Shown: positions 34,041-46,500 of the stretch, one piece after another
How positions within the stretch are numbered: the first letter of the stretch is position 1
Layout of the letters: every line of letters begins with the position of its first letter
Source: Hirudo medicinalis
Lineage: Eukaryota; Annelida; Clitellata; Hirudinida; Hirudinidae
Assembly: GCA_011800805.1 (NCBI GenBank)
Contig: MPNW01000020.1
Location: 53,223 to 117,222, forward strand
DNA: 64,000 nt
Direction of reading: 5' to 3'
Made by a program: the position numbers and the translations under genes
The notes under the pieces: model-generated
Seen by the model: the letters and a program-made list of their open reading frames with translations, nothing else
What the model was told of the DNA's origin: nothing
Databases searched by the model: none

Positions 34041-37000
34041 ATGTTTAAACTTTGGACTGGCAGACACACGGCCATTATTTTAGCCGACTTTTGGCTTTTG
34101 GTGACCTTAGCCATTAAGCCGGCTGATTCTTGTGGTCCCGGTCGCAGCTATTTTCACGGGCGTCGAGCCCCGAGAAAGATGACACCATTAGTGTACAAAC
34201 AGCATTCTCCGAATTTGAATGAAAACACCTTGGGGGCCAGCGGGCCGGCTGAAGGAAGCATCAGTCGAAATGACCCAGAGTTTAAAAATCTCGCCACCAA
34301 TAACAATCCTGACATTGTATTTAAAGACGAAGAGGGAACAGGAGCAGATCGTAAGATGTCGCAGGTGAGAAAATAGTCAATCTGTTGTGGTTTTTTTGAT
34401 ATATAGAGCGAAAACACAGCATCTGAATTTTTGTGATTTATTGCTTGATATTCTTCTAGATTGGATTAGACTAGATTACACGACCATTTTCGAGCAAAGG
34501 TTGATAGGAAAAAATAAACTTAGAAACATCGCTTAAAAATAAAATAAAAACTTAACGGGAAGATTGCCGAGAAGAGTGCAGCGTAGTCGTTACAAGAGCG
34601 CTGTTTTCCTAATACCGCCGTTGTTCAGTTTGGAGCCAAATGAAATTCTTAAATCACTTCTAGACGCCATCCATAGATAATGGGGTTATTATTCAAATTC
34701 AGTTCGAGAAAAATGCTTTAAATTAATTTATATTTTACAAATTCCAAGACTCCGTCAAAAATTTCTTAGACAATCGAAGCATTGTTTGCGAGGCCACACA
34801 GGCTTGAGATGAGGAGTAATTTTACAAAGCAAACCTTGTGTCCCTTGTGATTTATGAACTCGAAGATAGAAGCGAATCAATGTTTTTGTTACATTAGTTC
34901 TTGCGTCCTTTTCTTCATGTTAATCTGCGTTTGCACCCTTGCTTACCCTAACCTTGCTTAACCCTTGTTCCTTCGTTCTCTATTGTTCAAATTTTCCGCT
35001 AATTTTGTTTTTTTCTCGTATCATCTTTAAAATCTCCTTAATTACATATCGCACTCTGGCTACATCCAACCCACCCTATCTCAACCATCTCATTCACCGC
35101 CACCATCGATCATCCATCCTCAATCGAGGCTTCTCCTGTGCCTCGCCTGCCGTCGTGAAATATTGTTTTTGAGATTGTTCACATTTACTACAAACTTGAT
35201 CTTCCCATTTACAGTAACGAGAATTTAAAATTTTAGAGATGCAGTGAAAAACTCAACGCTTTGGCCATCATGGTCGGTCAGAGGTGGCCCGGAGTAAAAC
35301 TGAGAGTGACGGAGGGTTGGGACGAGGATGGCTTCCACCCAGAAGATTCCTTACACTACGAAGGCAGAGCTGTGGATATTACCACCTCGGACAGAGACAG
35401 AACTAAGTATGGCATGCTGGCACGACTTGCCATAGAGGCTGGCTTTGACTGGGTCCATTACGAATCCAGGGGACATATTCATTGTTCTGTCAAATCAGGT
35501 TGGATTTTGGATAAAAACAGTTTTGTCGTGTCTGTTGATTTGATTCTCAGTAGAAAAATTCTTTCGTTTAATGAAAAATCAATAAAAGTTCACTTACTTC
35601 CTAATTTCCGTGATGGTTCGTTTAAGTGCCGGTAAAAAAATATTGAAATGTTTGACTCATGCAACGATGATTCAGGAACTTTGTTGTCTGATAGCTCAAT
35701 AGCTTGTTCGCAAGCAAACTGACCACTCGACAGCTGTCGCGTCACTATGTCAACACTTTTAAGATGTTTGTAATTCCATGGAAAATAACCAGTTCTACTC
35801 GGTGAATGAAGAATGAATCCACCTTTTCCTAGAAAAAAAGGAGGGCCTGATCTTTATGGATTGGCATTAACAATGTTTACATTAATCACGAGGTTTACTT
35901 TGATTTCTTGGTTACCCTTAAAGTCTGCAGCTCTCTATTAATTCATTATCTCCTTAAATATTCACGCGCTTTCAATGAAATTCCATTTGCTCACGTGCGT
36001 TCGGAAGATCAAACAGTACTTGTGGAGATTAATTTGTTTGCCCTCTGTATTTCCTACTCCGTTTGAATGCCTGGTTTCCTTTATTATTGTTTATACCTCT
36101 ACTCCTCGTCAATTCACTTTTCTCCTTATTGATCAGATCTTCTTAAAAATCAAGAAGGATTTTCAGTTATAAGTGAAAAGCATATAGGTTGATATAAAGT
36201 CACGATAAAGTTGTGTTAGGTTGAGAAACGGAGAGAAGATAAATAAAGTCAGAATAAAGTCACTACGGGTAGTCTTGGCCTGTGGGGGGGTTACTGACAA
36301 AATCCTTTGAGAAAAACACGAGATCGACACGCGCTGTGGGACGCCAAGCAATTCGTTAACTCCTTTCTAAAATGTTTTTTGGACACTGTGAACTGTGAAC
36401 ACCTACATGAAAATGTGTTACTCTTAATGAATTAAGAGCGTCAATAGCTTGATATAGTAATGTATTTATTTGTTAAAAAAAATATATGGATGTAAATTTG
36501 GGCATTTTAGTCTTGAATTGCTGATCTCTCTTTCCATCAGTCAATTTTTTTTGGAACGGAATCAGATGATGTACTTAGCTAAACTGCCCTGCCCCATTTG
36601 ACTTTTTATTATTATGTTCAAGCTTTGGGTGAGGTCATTGCCAGGAAAGACTGTCAGCGGATGAAAAGTTCGTGTGACAAGCTCGTATGACTAATGTGAA
36701 ACACAATGCATGGATTCGTTTAGGAGCGCTTAGCCAGCGAAAGTGTGGACCTTTCCAAGAATTATGATATCATTCCAAAAAATAGCCATGACGTATAAGA
36801 TGCATCAAGTTATTACCAATTGTGAACAATTTTGTCACGACTCTCTTGCATAGTTGCTCGGCTTTGGTTTTGACCAAAGAATTTGTTATAATTCGGAACA
36901 TATGGAATCGAATTTTAAGGTCAATTTTATGAATGTTAAAAGATACATCGCAATACGAAGAGATAGCGAATGAACAACTGAATAAATAATGAATAAATAA

Positions 37001-40000
37001 ATTATTGATTGAATGAGTGAATCCATACAAAAGTAAAAGAAGTTAATCAATGTCTGGATATTCGGCGACACGCGATTACATTATTGATGGTCTGATGCTG
37101 AGTGCGGAGAGTGTGACCTTTCATGGCTGGTATTGTTTAATGCTAACAGTTACATTAATATTACCACAACCAACATCGCAATGGTATATGCTGTAATAAC
37201 AACCGCCATCCATATCATTCCGATATCGAAATGATTCAGGAAGTAACATTATACATACATTAAGATACATTAGTCTTTGTCCTTAATCATTCCCCACCTC
37301 GTGGATCACATGGTTGAGCGCCCAAGTGCAAGTGTTTGTAATCCAATGTGTACCTTGATTCCACCTAGGAAAAGCGACCTCGGTTGTTTATTCGGTTCGA
37401 GTCTTTCACACGATCAAATTGAGAATTCATTCGACCGAAAAATTTCAAATATAGCACTTTTCTATACAATTATAAGCACAGATGATTATTGTCGTAGTTT
37501 TTACTGCATTTTTCTAAAAGCATAGGTGAAAATTATCATTGGTATTTTTGCTGTTATTATCGTCGTCATTAATAATACTAATATTAATTGTATTATAAAT
37601 ATTATAATATAAACTCGCCTTAAATTCAGCCGAATGTCATGATTGCCAAGTCTCATCCAGAGACCTCAGACAATAAAAAAGTAAATAATAATAAATAAAT
37701 CAAAGTGAATTAATTGCCTTAACTATGAGTCGAATCAAAACTTAGATCGCATGAACACAAATAAAAACGTTTGAGCTTTCAATGTCAGTTCTTCTAGCAA
37801 TCAACCAAGTACTTTCCTTAGAATATGTGCAGGCCCATTCAATTCAATGATTTGGATATCTTCAGCAATCGACTTTCCAGATATCAGTCCAATTTCTTTA
37901 TTAAAATGTTCACTCATAGTTCCTAACGCTCCAACTACAACTGCTGTTACTTTTGTCTTACGTTCCACATTCTAGCAGTTTCTATCTTCAGATCTTTGTA
38001 TTTCAACCTCTTCTCTGACTCTGGTCAGCACATTTACGTCTTCAGATAGTGTCACATCCACAACCAAGCAATTTTTATCTTTTTTTTTATCCAGGATTAT
38101 TAAGTCAGGCCTGTTTTTAAGAATAGTCCTACCTGTTATTTATACAACACAATGACATGATCTTCCATTATTATTATTATTATTGTTAATATTACTTATA
38201 TAATCTTTAAATTAAAACGCAAGATTTTAAGTTTATTTGAAAAGTAGCTAATGCTACTCATGCTACTCATGATGCTGGAAAGGACATTCTTAAATCATTT
38301 ACACCTTTCTCATTAAAATTCTAATAAAACAATTAATTCACTCACACGCATACCAAACACTCATACCAACCATGAGAACTTCCGTTTGTAGTGGTATTGA
38401 ATTTTTGTTATGAATTGTTGTCAACAATTGCAACCTCACTAATGTCACAACAATGATGGTGATGTTGAGGATTATTATTAATATGAGTTAGTGAACGATT
38501 ACGTTACAATTAGGTGCAAATGATGAATAATTTTGTGTAACACTTTACCATTAAAATTTCACAATTCAATTTCAGAATTGACAGTGAAATGGTGGTTATT
38601 CCTAATAAATTACTTACAGAATTCACATTTCCAAATGCAAATTGCATAAATTGTTAAATATCGAAATGTGCTAGTAACTTGAACAAATAAACAAACACTT
38701 GACCCATTTGAAAATTATTAGTATTGAAACGGACTAGATTTCAAGCAACACATTAAATAGCTCTTAATGAACTTGTATTAATTGCTTTTTATCCCGATTT
38801 ATTACCAAGATGCATCTTCATGGTTTTACCACGTATCCTTGACCCAAAGGGACAGAGACTATGATTTCTTAAATCCATTTTAGGCCCCCCTATAAATCAC
38901 CTCTCGGTTAGAAACATTTACATGCCTATTACTGCAACCATTAGACGATGTGCTATCACATAAGCTTTGCATCGTCATTTCGAATCATGAAAACCAAATC
39001 TTCACCGTCTTAGTTCTTCAATTTTTGTTCAACTATTTTATAATCAATTTAGATTATAATAAGTTAACCAATCCACGTTAATAAATAGCCTCTCTGTAAA
39101 AAGGAATTGAACCTCAGTTCCTTCAGTTAGTCAACATAATGATTTCATAACAACAAAAATAATAGCTATGAACTCAGGTAAGTAAGTAAGTTATAGTTAA
39201 GTGAAGTGGATAGATCCTATTTCGAACAAAGAGTGCTTGTCAGTGCTTGCTGATAAGAGTTATTAATTATTCTTCAGTATGCAAAGGATTAAGAGCGTTA
39301 AGTAAAAATCGGCTTGTTTCATAAGGATGACTTTAAAATATCCATGCTTCTGAAATCTTGTAGAAGAGAGATAGATTTCATTCATAACAACCAGTGATAT
39401 TTTCATGAACGATATCTAAAATCAGAACGAAAATGTTTACATATTAGTCAACTAGAATAAGAATAACAACTAAAAATTGTTTGAAGAACTAAAACTAGAA
39501 TAAGAAGAAAAATTATTGAAAAACTAAAATTAGAATAAAATTTAAAACTAAAATTCACCAGTTTAAGCTTTGATAATTTTTGGTGTTTGAAAGTCCGTAA
39601 TGAAACTTCCTTTCTGATTATTGCGCGGGCGAATAAGCATAGTTTCTTTACCTCATCTTGCTGGCAGAAAAAGGGAGAGCTGTGTTTGGTACTATTTTGA
39701 ACACAATGGAAAGACTAGAAAAAGTGTATGTAAGGTTGTTAGCAGAGTTTCAAAGAAAAAATGTGAATCGCAAATAACTGGTAAAAATAGCACAAACTCA
39801 CTTGAGTCGATTAAATAATTTAATAATTTAAAATGAAACAGATAAAAGGAAAACGAAGATAGAATTAATCTTAGTAAGTCACAAACCGTGTCTGATTTCC
39901 TAAATCACACACATTCCTGGAACTGTTTGTTGCACAAACCGATATACTGCAAGATGAAGCTATGTCATTATCAAATGTACTTTTAAATTTGGAATATCAC

Positions 40001-41938
40001 TTACATCAATCTGATGCATCCAGGACACTTTGACACCAACTAGTGCAGGATTTGAGGATGCGATTCTCATATATTTCGGATCCCAATTCTGTTGGTTTTA
40101 TTCTGTTACCAGCTGTAGCATATTTAGAGATATTCTTTTTGACCCAGCTTTAGTTAACTTTCCCAAAGAAGCCAAAATATTTATTGCTGCATTAGACACA
40201 CAGATTAAATGTAATGATCCGTTGCATCAAAACGATGAATTTGGAACTGACATTGCATCTAAAAAGTTCCTAGCCACCAAAAGAAAATCACAAGCTAGCA
40301 CATCGGCAGCCCTCAGTTCTTCAGATACAGTGAACCAACTAGACAATCTTTGCAAAGGTGACCCTGTTGGAAAAGATATATTGCTATTTTGGATCAAACG
40401 AGAGGGAACATATCCAAAATAGCAGAGGATCTTGTTTCTGCTCCTGCCTCTCAAGTATTTGTTGAAGAATATTCTCTTTTTGTGGAATAATGACAAGTGG
40501 CAGTAGAAACAGGATGCACAAGTCTTTGGAGATGCGTGCTTTTTTACAAATTAATAATTTTTTGAATAAAACATTATTTCAATTCGAATTGAAGAAACAA
40601 ACTAAATTCTAAAATTATGAATTTTCTAGAAATAAAATTGGAACTAAAATTATCACGAGAACTAGAATTATAACTTGAATTATTTTGAGAATTAGAATAA
40701 AAATCATAACTAAAATTATTTTCAGAACTAAAATAACACTGATATCAACATCCACAAAAACAAATGATTACAATGTGTGAGAAGTTATAAGTGCATTAAA
40801 ATATTTGTGGCCTTGAGAAATATTGGAAACGCTGATCAAATTTAACTTAATTATTGCAATCATAACTCTAAAGTTTTTGTTTATGATGTTCAGACTTATT
40901 TCATTCGCAGATTCTTCGCTGGCCGTGACAGCAGGAGGCTGCTTTCCTGGTAACTCTAAGGTTCTCAGAGAAGACTGGACCGAGATGGCAATGAGGGACC
41001 TCGGAATTGGAGACAAGATCTGGACCATCGACCTCTTGCCAACTATGACGTCAGCATCTCCGTCGTTCTGGTTTTATTCTACCGAATTAGAAAGTTTGGA
41101 CGAGCGTAGTAATGTACGCCATTCGTCATCGTCATCACCATATCCTTTAGGAAACTTGGTTTTGACAGAAGTCATAACCTTTCTTCATAAAGAACCGAAT
41201 AAAGAAGTGGAGTTCGCGACCTTCGAAAGCGACACGAATCTTCAAAAGTCACTCACTACGACCGCAAACCACCTGGTCTATGTAGCCAGCCGTCCAAACC
41301 GCTCAAACATCTCTAATGTGACATCGGGGCAGTCAGAGGATAATGCTGGATCTCATCCGTCCTTGGAAGTTTTTCCAACCTTTGCCGCATCAGTGCAAAT
41401 AGAACGCCACAGATTAGTGTATGTTCAACCATCGTCGATTGCAGACGATCCTGTTCGCTTGATTACATTAACAAAGGTGAAGAAATCGAGAGGTCAAGGA
41501 GTTTATGCTCCTCTGACCTCGCATGGTACCCTATTAGTGAACGGCTACTGGGTATCCTGTTACGCCACAGTTGCCGATCATAGCTTGGCTCACGATTCTC
41601 TGGCACCATTAAGGATGTGGCTGCGTCTGACAGCCTGGATTAGGGATATGGCTACTTCTTTTGGCGACATCTTAGAGGAAGGTGTAAAACTTTTGAGTGA
41701 ATTTTTTGAGCCGACCGAGGTAAAAAGGATTACAATTAAGCCAAGAGTTTGTTCCGTTAGCATCAATAACACAGATTCCTACAAACATGACGATAGATGT
41801 GAGTCTATGGTAACACACCATTCTGGAAAGATTTATCATGATGACGGTGGAAGTGTTGAGGGAGTTCATCCATATGTCAGTTTTATTCATTGGATGGCGG
41901 ATCTAATCCTTGATAAAGAGATGCTATATCGAATTTAG
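34041..41938 (+). CDS. hh: Hedgehog signalling protein precursor
   Basis: Three exons: 34041-34364, 35237-35498 and 40911-41938, joined in phases 0 and 1, giving 537 aa. Exon 1 has a hydrophobic signal segment ([15 protein letters not shown]) ending at CGPGR, the palmitoylated N terminus of the mature signal. It continues with [27 protein letters not shown]. Exon 2 carries the zinc and calcium-binding Hedge core ([43 protein letters not shown]). Exon 3 holds GGCFPG, the GC autocleavage site for cholesterol attachment. The Hint domain follows, with a TANH catalytic block and the usual ending [12 protein letters not shown] ... SCYA ... HSLAH ... APLR. The three-exon layout is the ancestral one for the family. 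The Hint domain has Ser-rich insertions. All key residues look intact, so the ligand should be functional. This is a secreted morphogen acting through Patched. Confidence 0.98.
34365..35236. other. Hedgehog intron 1
   Basis: AT-rich intron of 872 bases without coding signals. Confidence 0.7.
37801..38136 (-). mobile_element. Retrotransposon polymerase C-terminal fragment
   Basis: Minus-strand translation gives [20 protein letters not shown], a break, then MWNVR and, after another shift, [18 protein letters not shown] followed by [11 protein letters not shown] and a stop at 37801. This is the well-known endonuclease-side C terminus of non-LTR retrotransposon polyproteins (RPDIVVxDxxxxxxxIIDV ... 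VPVVIGALG ... xxILRKVLG; R2-like group). An internal TAG and frameshifts show that it is dead. Confidence 0.85.
39450..40735 (+). mobile_element. Decayed hAT transposon with BED finger and dimerisation-domain remnants
   Basis: From 39621 a frame reads [15 protein letters not shown] and [11 protein letters not shown], a BED-type zinc finger in which the second Cys and the His are lost. At 39960-40060 another frame reads LLNLEYHL ... DLRMRFSY, typical of the region before the hAT RNase H end. At 40375-40490, across a frameshift, [25 protein letters not shown] matches the C-terminal hAT dimerisation motif (FWxxxxxxYPxLAxLAxxxLSIPASS). The middle of the transposase is missing, so this is an internally deleted, inactive copy. 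AACTAAAATTA-type A-rich repeats lie on both sides (39450-39560 and 40585-40735) and may be subterminal repeats of the element. Confidence 0.75.
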
Positions 41939-42424
41939 AAACGCCGTTCATTGTAATCGACCCTCTGAAAAGCACGATTTTCGGCTTTCTTTCCATCAGT
42001 ATTTTATAAATAATTATTAAAATCATTCGAGCATTATAATTTATAAATGTTTTATGATGACTAATTTTCAATTCAATCCGTGGTAGCTACAACTTAGAAA
42101 TGATTTAGCATGAACATTTTTGGATTTGTCATTTCAGTGTCATTTGCTAACTTTAATGAATTTAACGAATTTTCTTTTTTGAAAGTTTCATCGTTAAACA
42201 TTTTCAGCGATATATAACTTCACATAACGTCAAATCTGTATAAAAGTGTTTTTCATGGCTATGACATATAAATAGTGTGTCTCAAATGGAACAGATGAAG
42301 GTCATGTAAGACGCACAGGATAAGCAAGTCTTCTGATGCTTTCAACTTTTGATATTTAGAACATTTTAGGTTTTTAGCCATACATCTCCATAGCCGCGGA
42401 TAAATTTGTTTCCTGGATGACTTA

Positions 42425-42535
42425 TGTCATTATTATTATTACTATTATTATCATCATCGTCATTGTCATCGTCATAAGACATCGTCATTGTCATTGTCAT
42501 CATCGTCATCATCATCATCATCATCATCATGATTA
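42425..42535. repeat. ATT/ATC microsatellite
   Basis: ATT triplets shift to ATC/GTC triplets over about 110 bases. Confidence 0.95.
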
Positions 42536-43085
42536 TTAGGTGATCAATGTAACACAGGACCGCCGACAGAAAATTTTCGCCCCTGGGCGGCCATGGGCTA
42601 TCTTTATTTTTTATGAAAAAAGTTAAAACAAAGCAAGTCGTCCTATAAATCATAATATGAGCTCATATTTTGTTGATATCGATACTATTAAAATAATTGT
42701 TTTCGTTAAATAAATTCATAAATTATTATTATTAATATAAATTATTATTATTACTATTATTAATTATTACTATTATTATTATTATATCTTTGGTGCTCTG
42801 TGGCCTTGTGGCAAATGCGGTTATAATAACAACAATATGTATATACTTTCTAAACCTCACCAAGTACGTTTTTGGTAAGTAATATTATTACGTAAGCATA
42901 AAATATAAACTTTGCATGACTGATTACAATATTTTAAGACCCGGGCGGGTTTAAAAATAATTGCCGGATACATGCCCCCTGATGGTTTCACATTGCTTAC
43001 TTAACTGGCGGTAAAACCTCTTGGGAAAGTTTATTCTGATGGTAACCTTCATTCTTTTGGAGTACCTTCTTAATCTTTGAGCTGT

Positions 43086-43166
43086 ATTATTATTATTATT
43101 CCTATTATTATTATTATTACATGTATTTATATATTATTATTTATTATTATTATTATTATTATTATA
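43086..43166. repeat. TTA microsatellite
   Basis: Two TTA runs separated by a short unique stretch. A related run lies at 42720-42785. Confidence 0.95.
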
Positions 43167-43246
43167 TCTTCGATGCTCTATGGCCTTGTTCTGAAATTTG
43201 CTGTTTATAAATAATAACTAATCAATAATAATTTTTAGATCCAGAT

Positions 43247-43474
43247 ATGAACATTATTAAAATAAATGTTTACAACAAAGAAAATAGTTTATTAAGTAAT
43301 GTTACATCCATGGAGAAAAGAACGGCGTTGGTACTTCAATGTTGCACGCCATTTTTAAATGATTTGTATCAAAATATAAACAAAAACATCGCTGACTGTC
43401 GACGCAGTTTCGAAAATGCGGTCACTTTCTTTGTTAAAGATGTATTCGAATTGTTATCGAAATTGTTAAATTAA
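43247..43474 (+). CDS. Possible small helical protein, or 5' exon of the GEN1-like gene
   Basis: A 75-residue frame (starts MNIIKINVYNKENS, ends FELLSKLLN, stop at 43472) with amphipathic helical composition and no low complexity. It follows a TTTTTAG acceptor-like site at about 43239. It lies 92 bases before the GEN1-like start. I do not recognise it. It could be a separate tiny gene or a chance frame. Confidence 0.3.
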   Translation: MNIIKINVYNKENSLLSNVTSMEKRTALVLQCCTPFLNDLYQNINKNIADCRRSFENAVTFFVKDVFELLSKLLN

Positions 43475-43565
43475 AGTTAGCGATTTTCAAAACCAATCGG
43501 AGTGTCATACATTAACTGAAATTCTGACTATTCTAGATATTATTAACAATTTAGACATATTTAAA

Positions 43566-46500
43566 ATGATTCAGAAATTACTCAGAGAACTGAAGTGGGA
43601 GTTTTTTGAGAAGTGTCTGATTTCTAGTGAAGATATCAGATACCAAAAAATTGTTATCGACGCGAGAGTTTGGTATTATGAACAACTCAACCCCGTCAAA
43701 GAAAACAACGACGGCAACAATGAAGACAGCATAAGTCTGAAATGCGTTTTTCAGCATTTGCATCGACTGGCCATTGAGCAAATGCAAATCTTGGTTGTGT
43801 TTCCAGAAACCATTAAAGAAACTGCGCTACGTAATGAATTCTTCGTAAAATGCATTGAATTGCTGCAAGTAATGAGTATCCCATATATTGAAGATGTTAA
43901 TGTTCCTGGATTAATAGCCCATCTAATCGAAGAACAGGTAACTTTGTCAGATATGCATAAAGCTATGAATACCACCACACATATCAGTTGGCAGCATTAT
44001 TAATTTGTTATCTTACTGAATTGTTAAACATCTATACAGATTTCTAACAATAATTTTTACAATAAATAAATTCTGCAAGTTATAAAATGTTTTATTAAGA
44101 AAACACATTGGGTTATTTATTGAAGATTGTGGACCATTGCCTAACAGATGATGCTGAAGTTTTCCTACATGGGATTCAATCAGCCTTCAGATACTCCCAT
44201 TTCAAAGCTGAGATCTTTAGCAAAAAAGTGAGTGATAGGAACAACATCATTGACTTATTTTATATTGTCCATTCATTTAAAAAGTTAGTTTTTGGGAAAG
44301 CTTTATGCTTTGGAAAAGAATTTATGGCATGGTAATAGCTTGTGTTCTGTTTTTCATTGGTCTACCTTCTTTTATTATTTTAAAAGTTACCATTATTGTG
44401 TTTATTGCCCTCATGCAAACTGAATGTGTGATAAGACTTTCTTTTTTAAACAATGGAATCTCATTATGTTGAATTTATTAATAGTTACAAATGTTACAAT
44501 TGTAGCAACTTTATCTAGCAAGATATTACAAAGGCTCTGAAACAACTTCCAATCTACTGAGTTGCTTCCTTTCATTTTCTTTCCTTTTTGATGACAACTC
44601 ACAACAAAACCGTGAAAGCTCTGAAAAAACGTCGAGCCGTGCGTCCGAAGTGCTTTCGAGTGCTCCAAAGGAGGGTGTCGCTCCTCCTGCCCGTCTTATT
44701 ATAAGCAGGGCTTGCAAAAAAACTTGGGTCAATCCAGTGTCAACATCAAAAATTGGAAAGACTCAAGTACCTTCAACAGGAAAAAATGAGGAAAGGAAAA
44801 TGATCAAAGGTCAAAGTAAAGTTGCACCAAAAGCTGGGATGGATTTGGTTCTTAATAAACTCTGTGAGGTGGTACTCAGCTGGTCGGTTAATCCGCAAGA
44901 TAGGTATGGTCAAATTGGATTATCGATACCATATACAAATTATTTACAATGTTAAACATTAAAACAACTTCAACGATGGTTTAATAGTAATAATGCATTT
45001 ATGTAATGCAGTGTTTTTCAACCTGGGTCCTGGTGGCCAGTAAAATGTAAAAATAATAGCCAAAATCGCAGCAACCAAGTCTGGCAGTACTGGCATTATG
45101 CTAATTAGTCATTGTTCATCCACTTAACTGTATCGCCCTGAGAAGTTGAAATATCGACCCAAATGTCCATTACAAATCACAGTAAGGGTGATATTTAAAC
45201 TTCAGTGTAAAATTGATATTATGATGTCAAATTTTATTTTTGCACCACATTGTTCGACCAGAAACCTGGCATTTTTCTTCTAGATTGGCTGGGGCAATAG
45301 GTTTAATTACTGATTCCATTGTTGTTTTAACGAGCACTTAGTGTCTGAATTAATTTTCATATCGCAGTTGTTTTTATGCAACAACAGACGAGTAACAAAG
45401 CTCAAGTTGCAGTTGCTAGAAATGTGGAAATGTGTCCCAGTGTTGTTCAAAGAAATTACCAAGCAATTCTTCCATTGACCCATTCCATTGATTCGGATGA
45501 TCTGTTGAATGGTCTCGGCAAATATTTCCCGTCGATATCTGTCGACCAGTAAGACTGGGTTCGAAACCAGTTTGTGTAATTTGAACCATATCAAGGACAG
45601 TTTACTTTGAAGGAAGAACAGGAGCTCTTTAGCATTGCGAATGATGTAATGCTGAAGCTAAAACATGCAGATGCATTGAACTTGGATGCGTTTTGATTAC
45701 AAGTTGAAAAGGTTTTGCAACTTCTGTTGCAGTTTTCAACATCTTATATGTGTGAGTATGGATTTTTATCGCACTGGCATGTTTGCTTCTGCAAACTGAT
45801 GCCAATGGGTAACAACAAAGTGACCAGTAATGTCGGCTATTGTGGCCACACGAGTTTATTTTGGATTTGGGCTACAACATGTGTATTATACATAAACCTG
45901 CCTCAATTGGTGTTTTTTCGTGCATAACTAAGTATAGGAAATTGGTGTTTCTGTCCGTTTGGAACAGAACAAACCCTTGTGTCATTGCATGTGGTTCTGC
46001 GAGCAATCTAATTGCTCCGAAGGGTTCCATTCCAATAAAAAGGTTGAAAAACACTGATATAATGCATCATATATTCATTAAGAACTCAAATAATCAATCA
46101 ACTTGAACAGATTCAAATTGTTTCAAATTGCCCTTGAGACTGAGCAGCTCAAACAACTCAGTGAATTGGAAAGGGAATTTGTGCTGCTGCACAATTCAGT
46201 TGTTGGAAAAACACTCTCTGAGGTATTATTAAATTAGATATTAATAAAAATAGTTGGAACAGTTACTAATTAAAATTACACGATGTTATCTATCATTTTA
46301 TATTACTTAATGGCTAAAATAGCATTTATAACATATTTGTTATCAAGTTCATTTTTGCTTGTATTTTAATTAATATACCTTTAAAGACTACAATCTTCTT
46401 CAAGCTTCTGCCTAGCATTATTTGTTCATTGAAGTATATAATAAAATGGCTAACTAAATTACTTTCAATTGCATAAACTAAAACTCAACACTAGATTAGA

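Larger units (their letters stand above)
35499..40910. other. Hedgehog intron 2
   Basis: 5.4 kb intron holding a LINE fragment (37801-38136) and a decayed hAT element (about 39450-40735). The rest is anonymous AT-rich DNA in which I see no exon. Large hedgehog introns often hold enhancers, but none can be read from sequence alone. Confidence 0.6.
41939..43560. other. Spacer between hedgehog and the GEN1-like gene
   Basis: Contains (ATC)n at about 42425-42535 and (TTA)n tracts at about 42720-42785 and 43086-43166. A 76-codon frame at 43247-43474 is listed separately. No other coding signal. Confidence 0.55.

Noticed and set aside
42541..42600. GC-rich block with CGCCCCTGGGCGGCC that looks like a DNA-transposon end
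   Set aside because: Too short and without a partner end; could not be separated from chance.
43566..44227. Assigning the nuclease-like gene to the FAM120 branch of degenerate XPG proteins
   Set aside because: The order of blocks, the VDHCLTDD motif and the later KVIKW and chromodomain-like parts fit GEN1 better than FAM120.
45307..46106. Stop-poor stretches on both strands in a GEN1-like intron
   Set aside because: Could not be joined in phase to neighbouring exons and show no recognisable motif.
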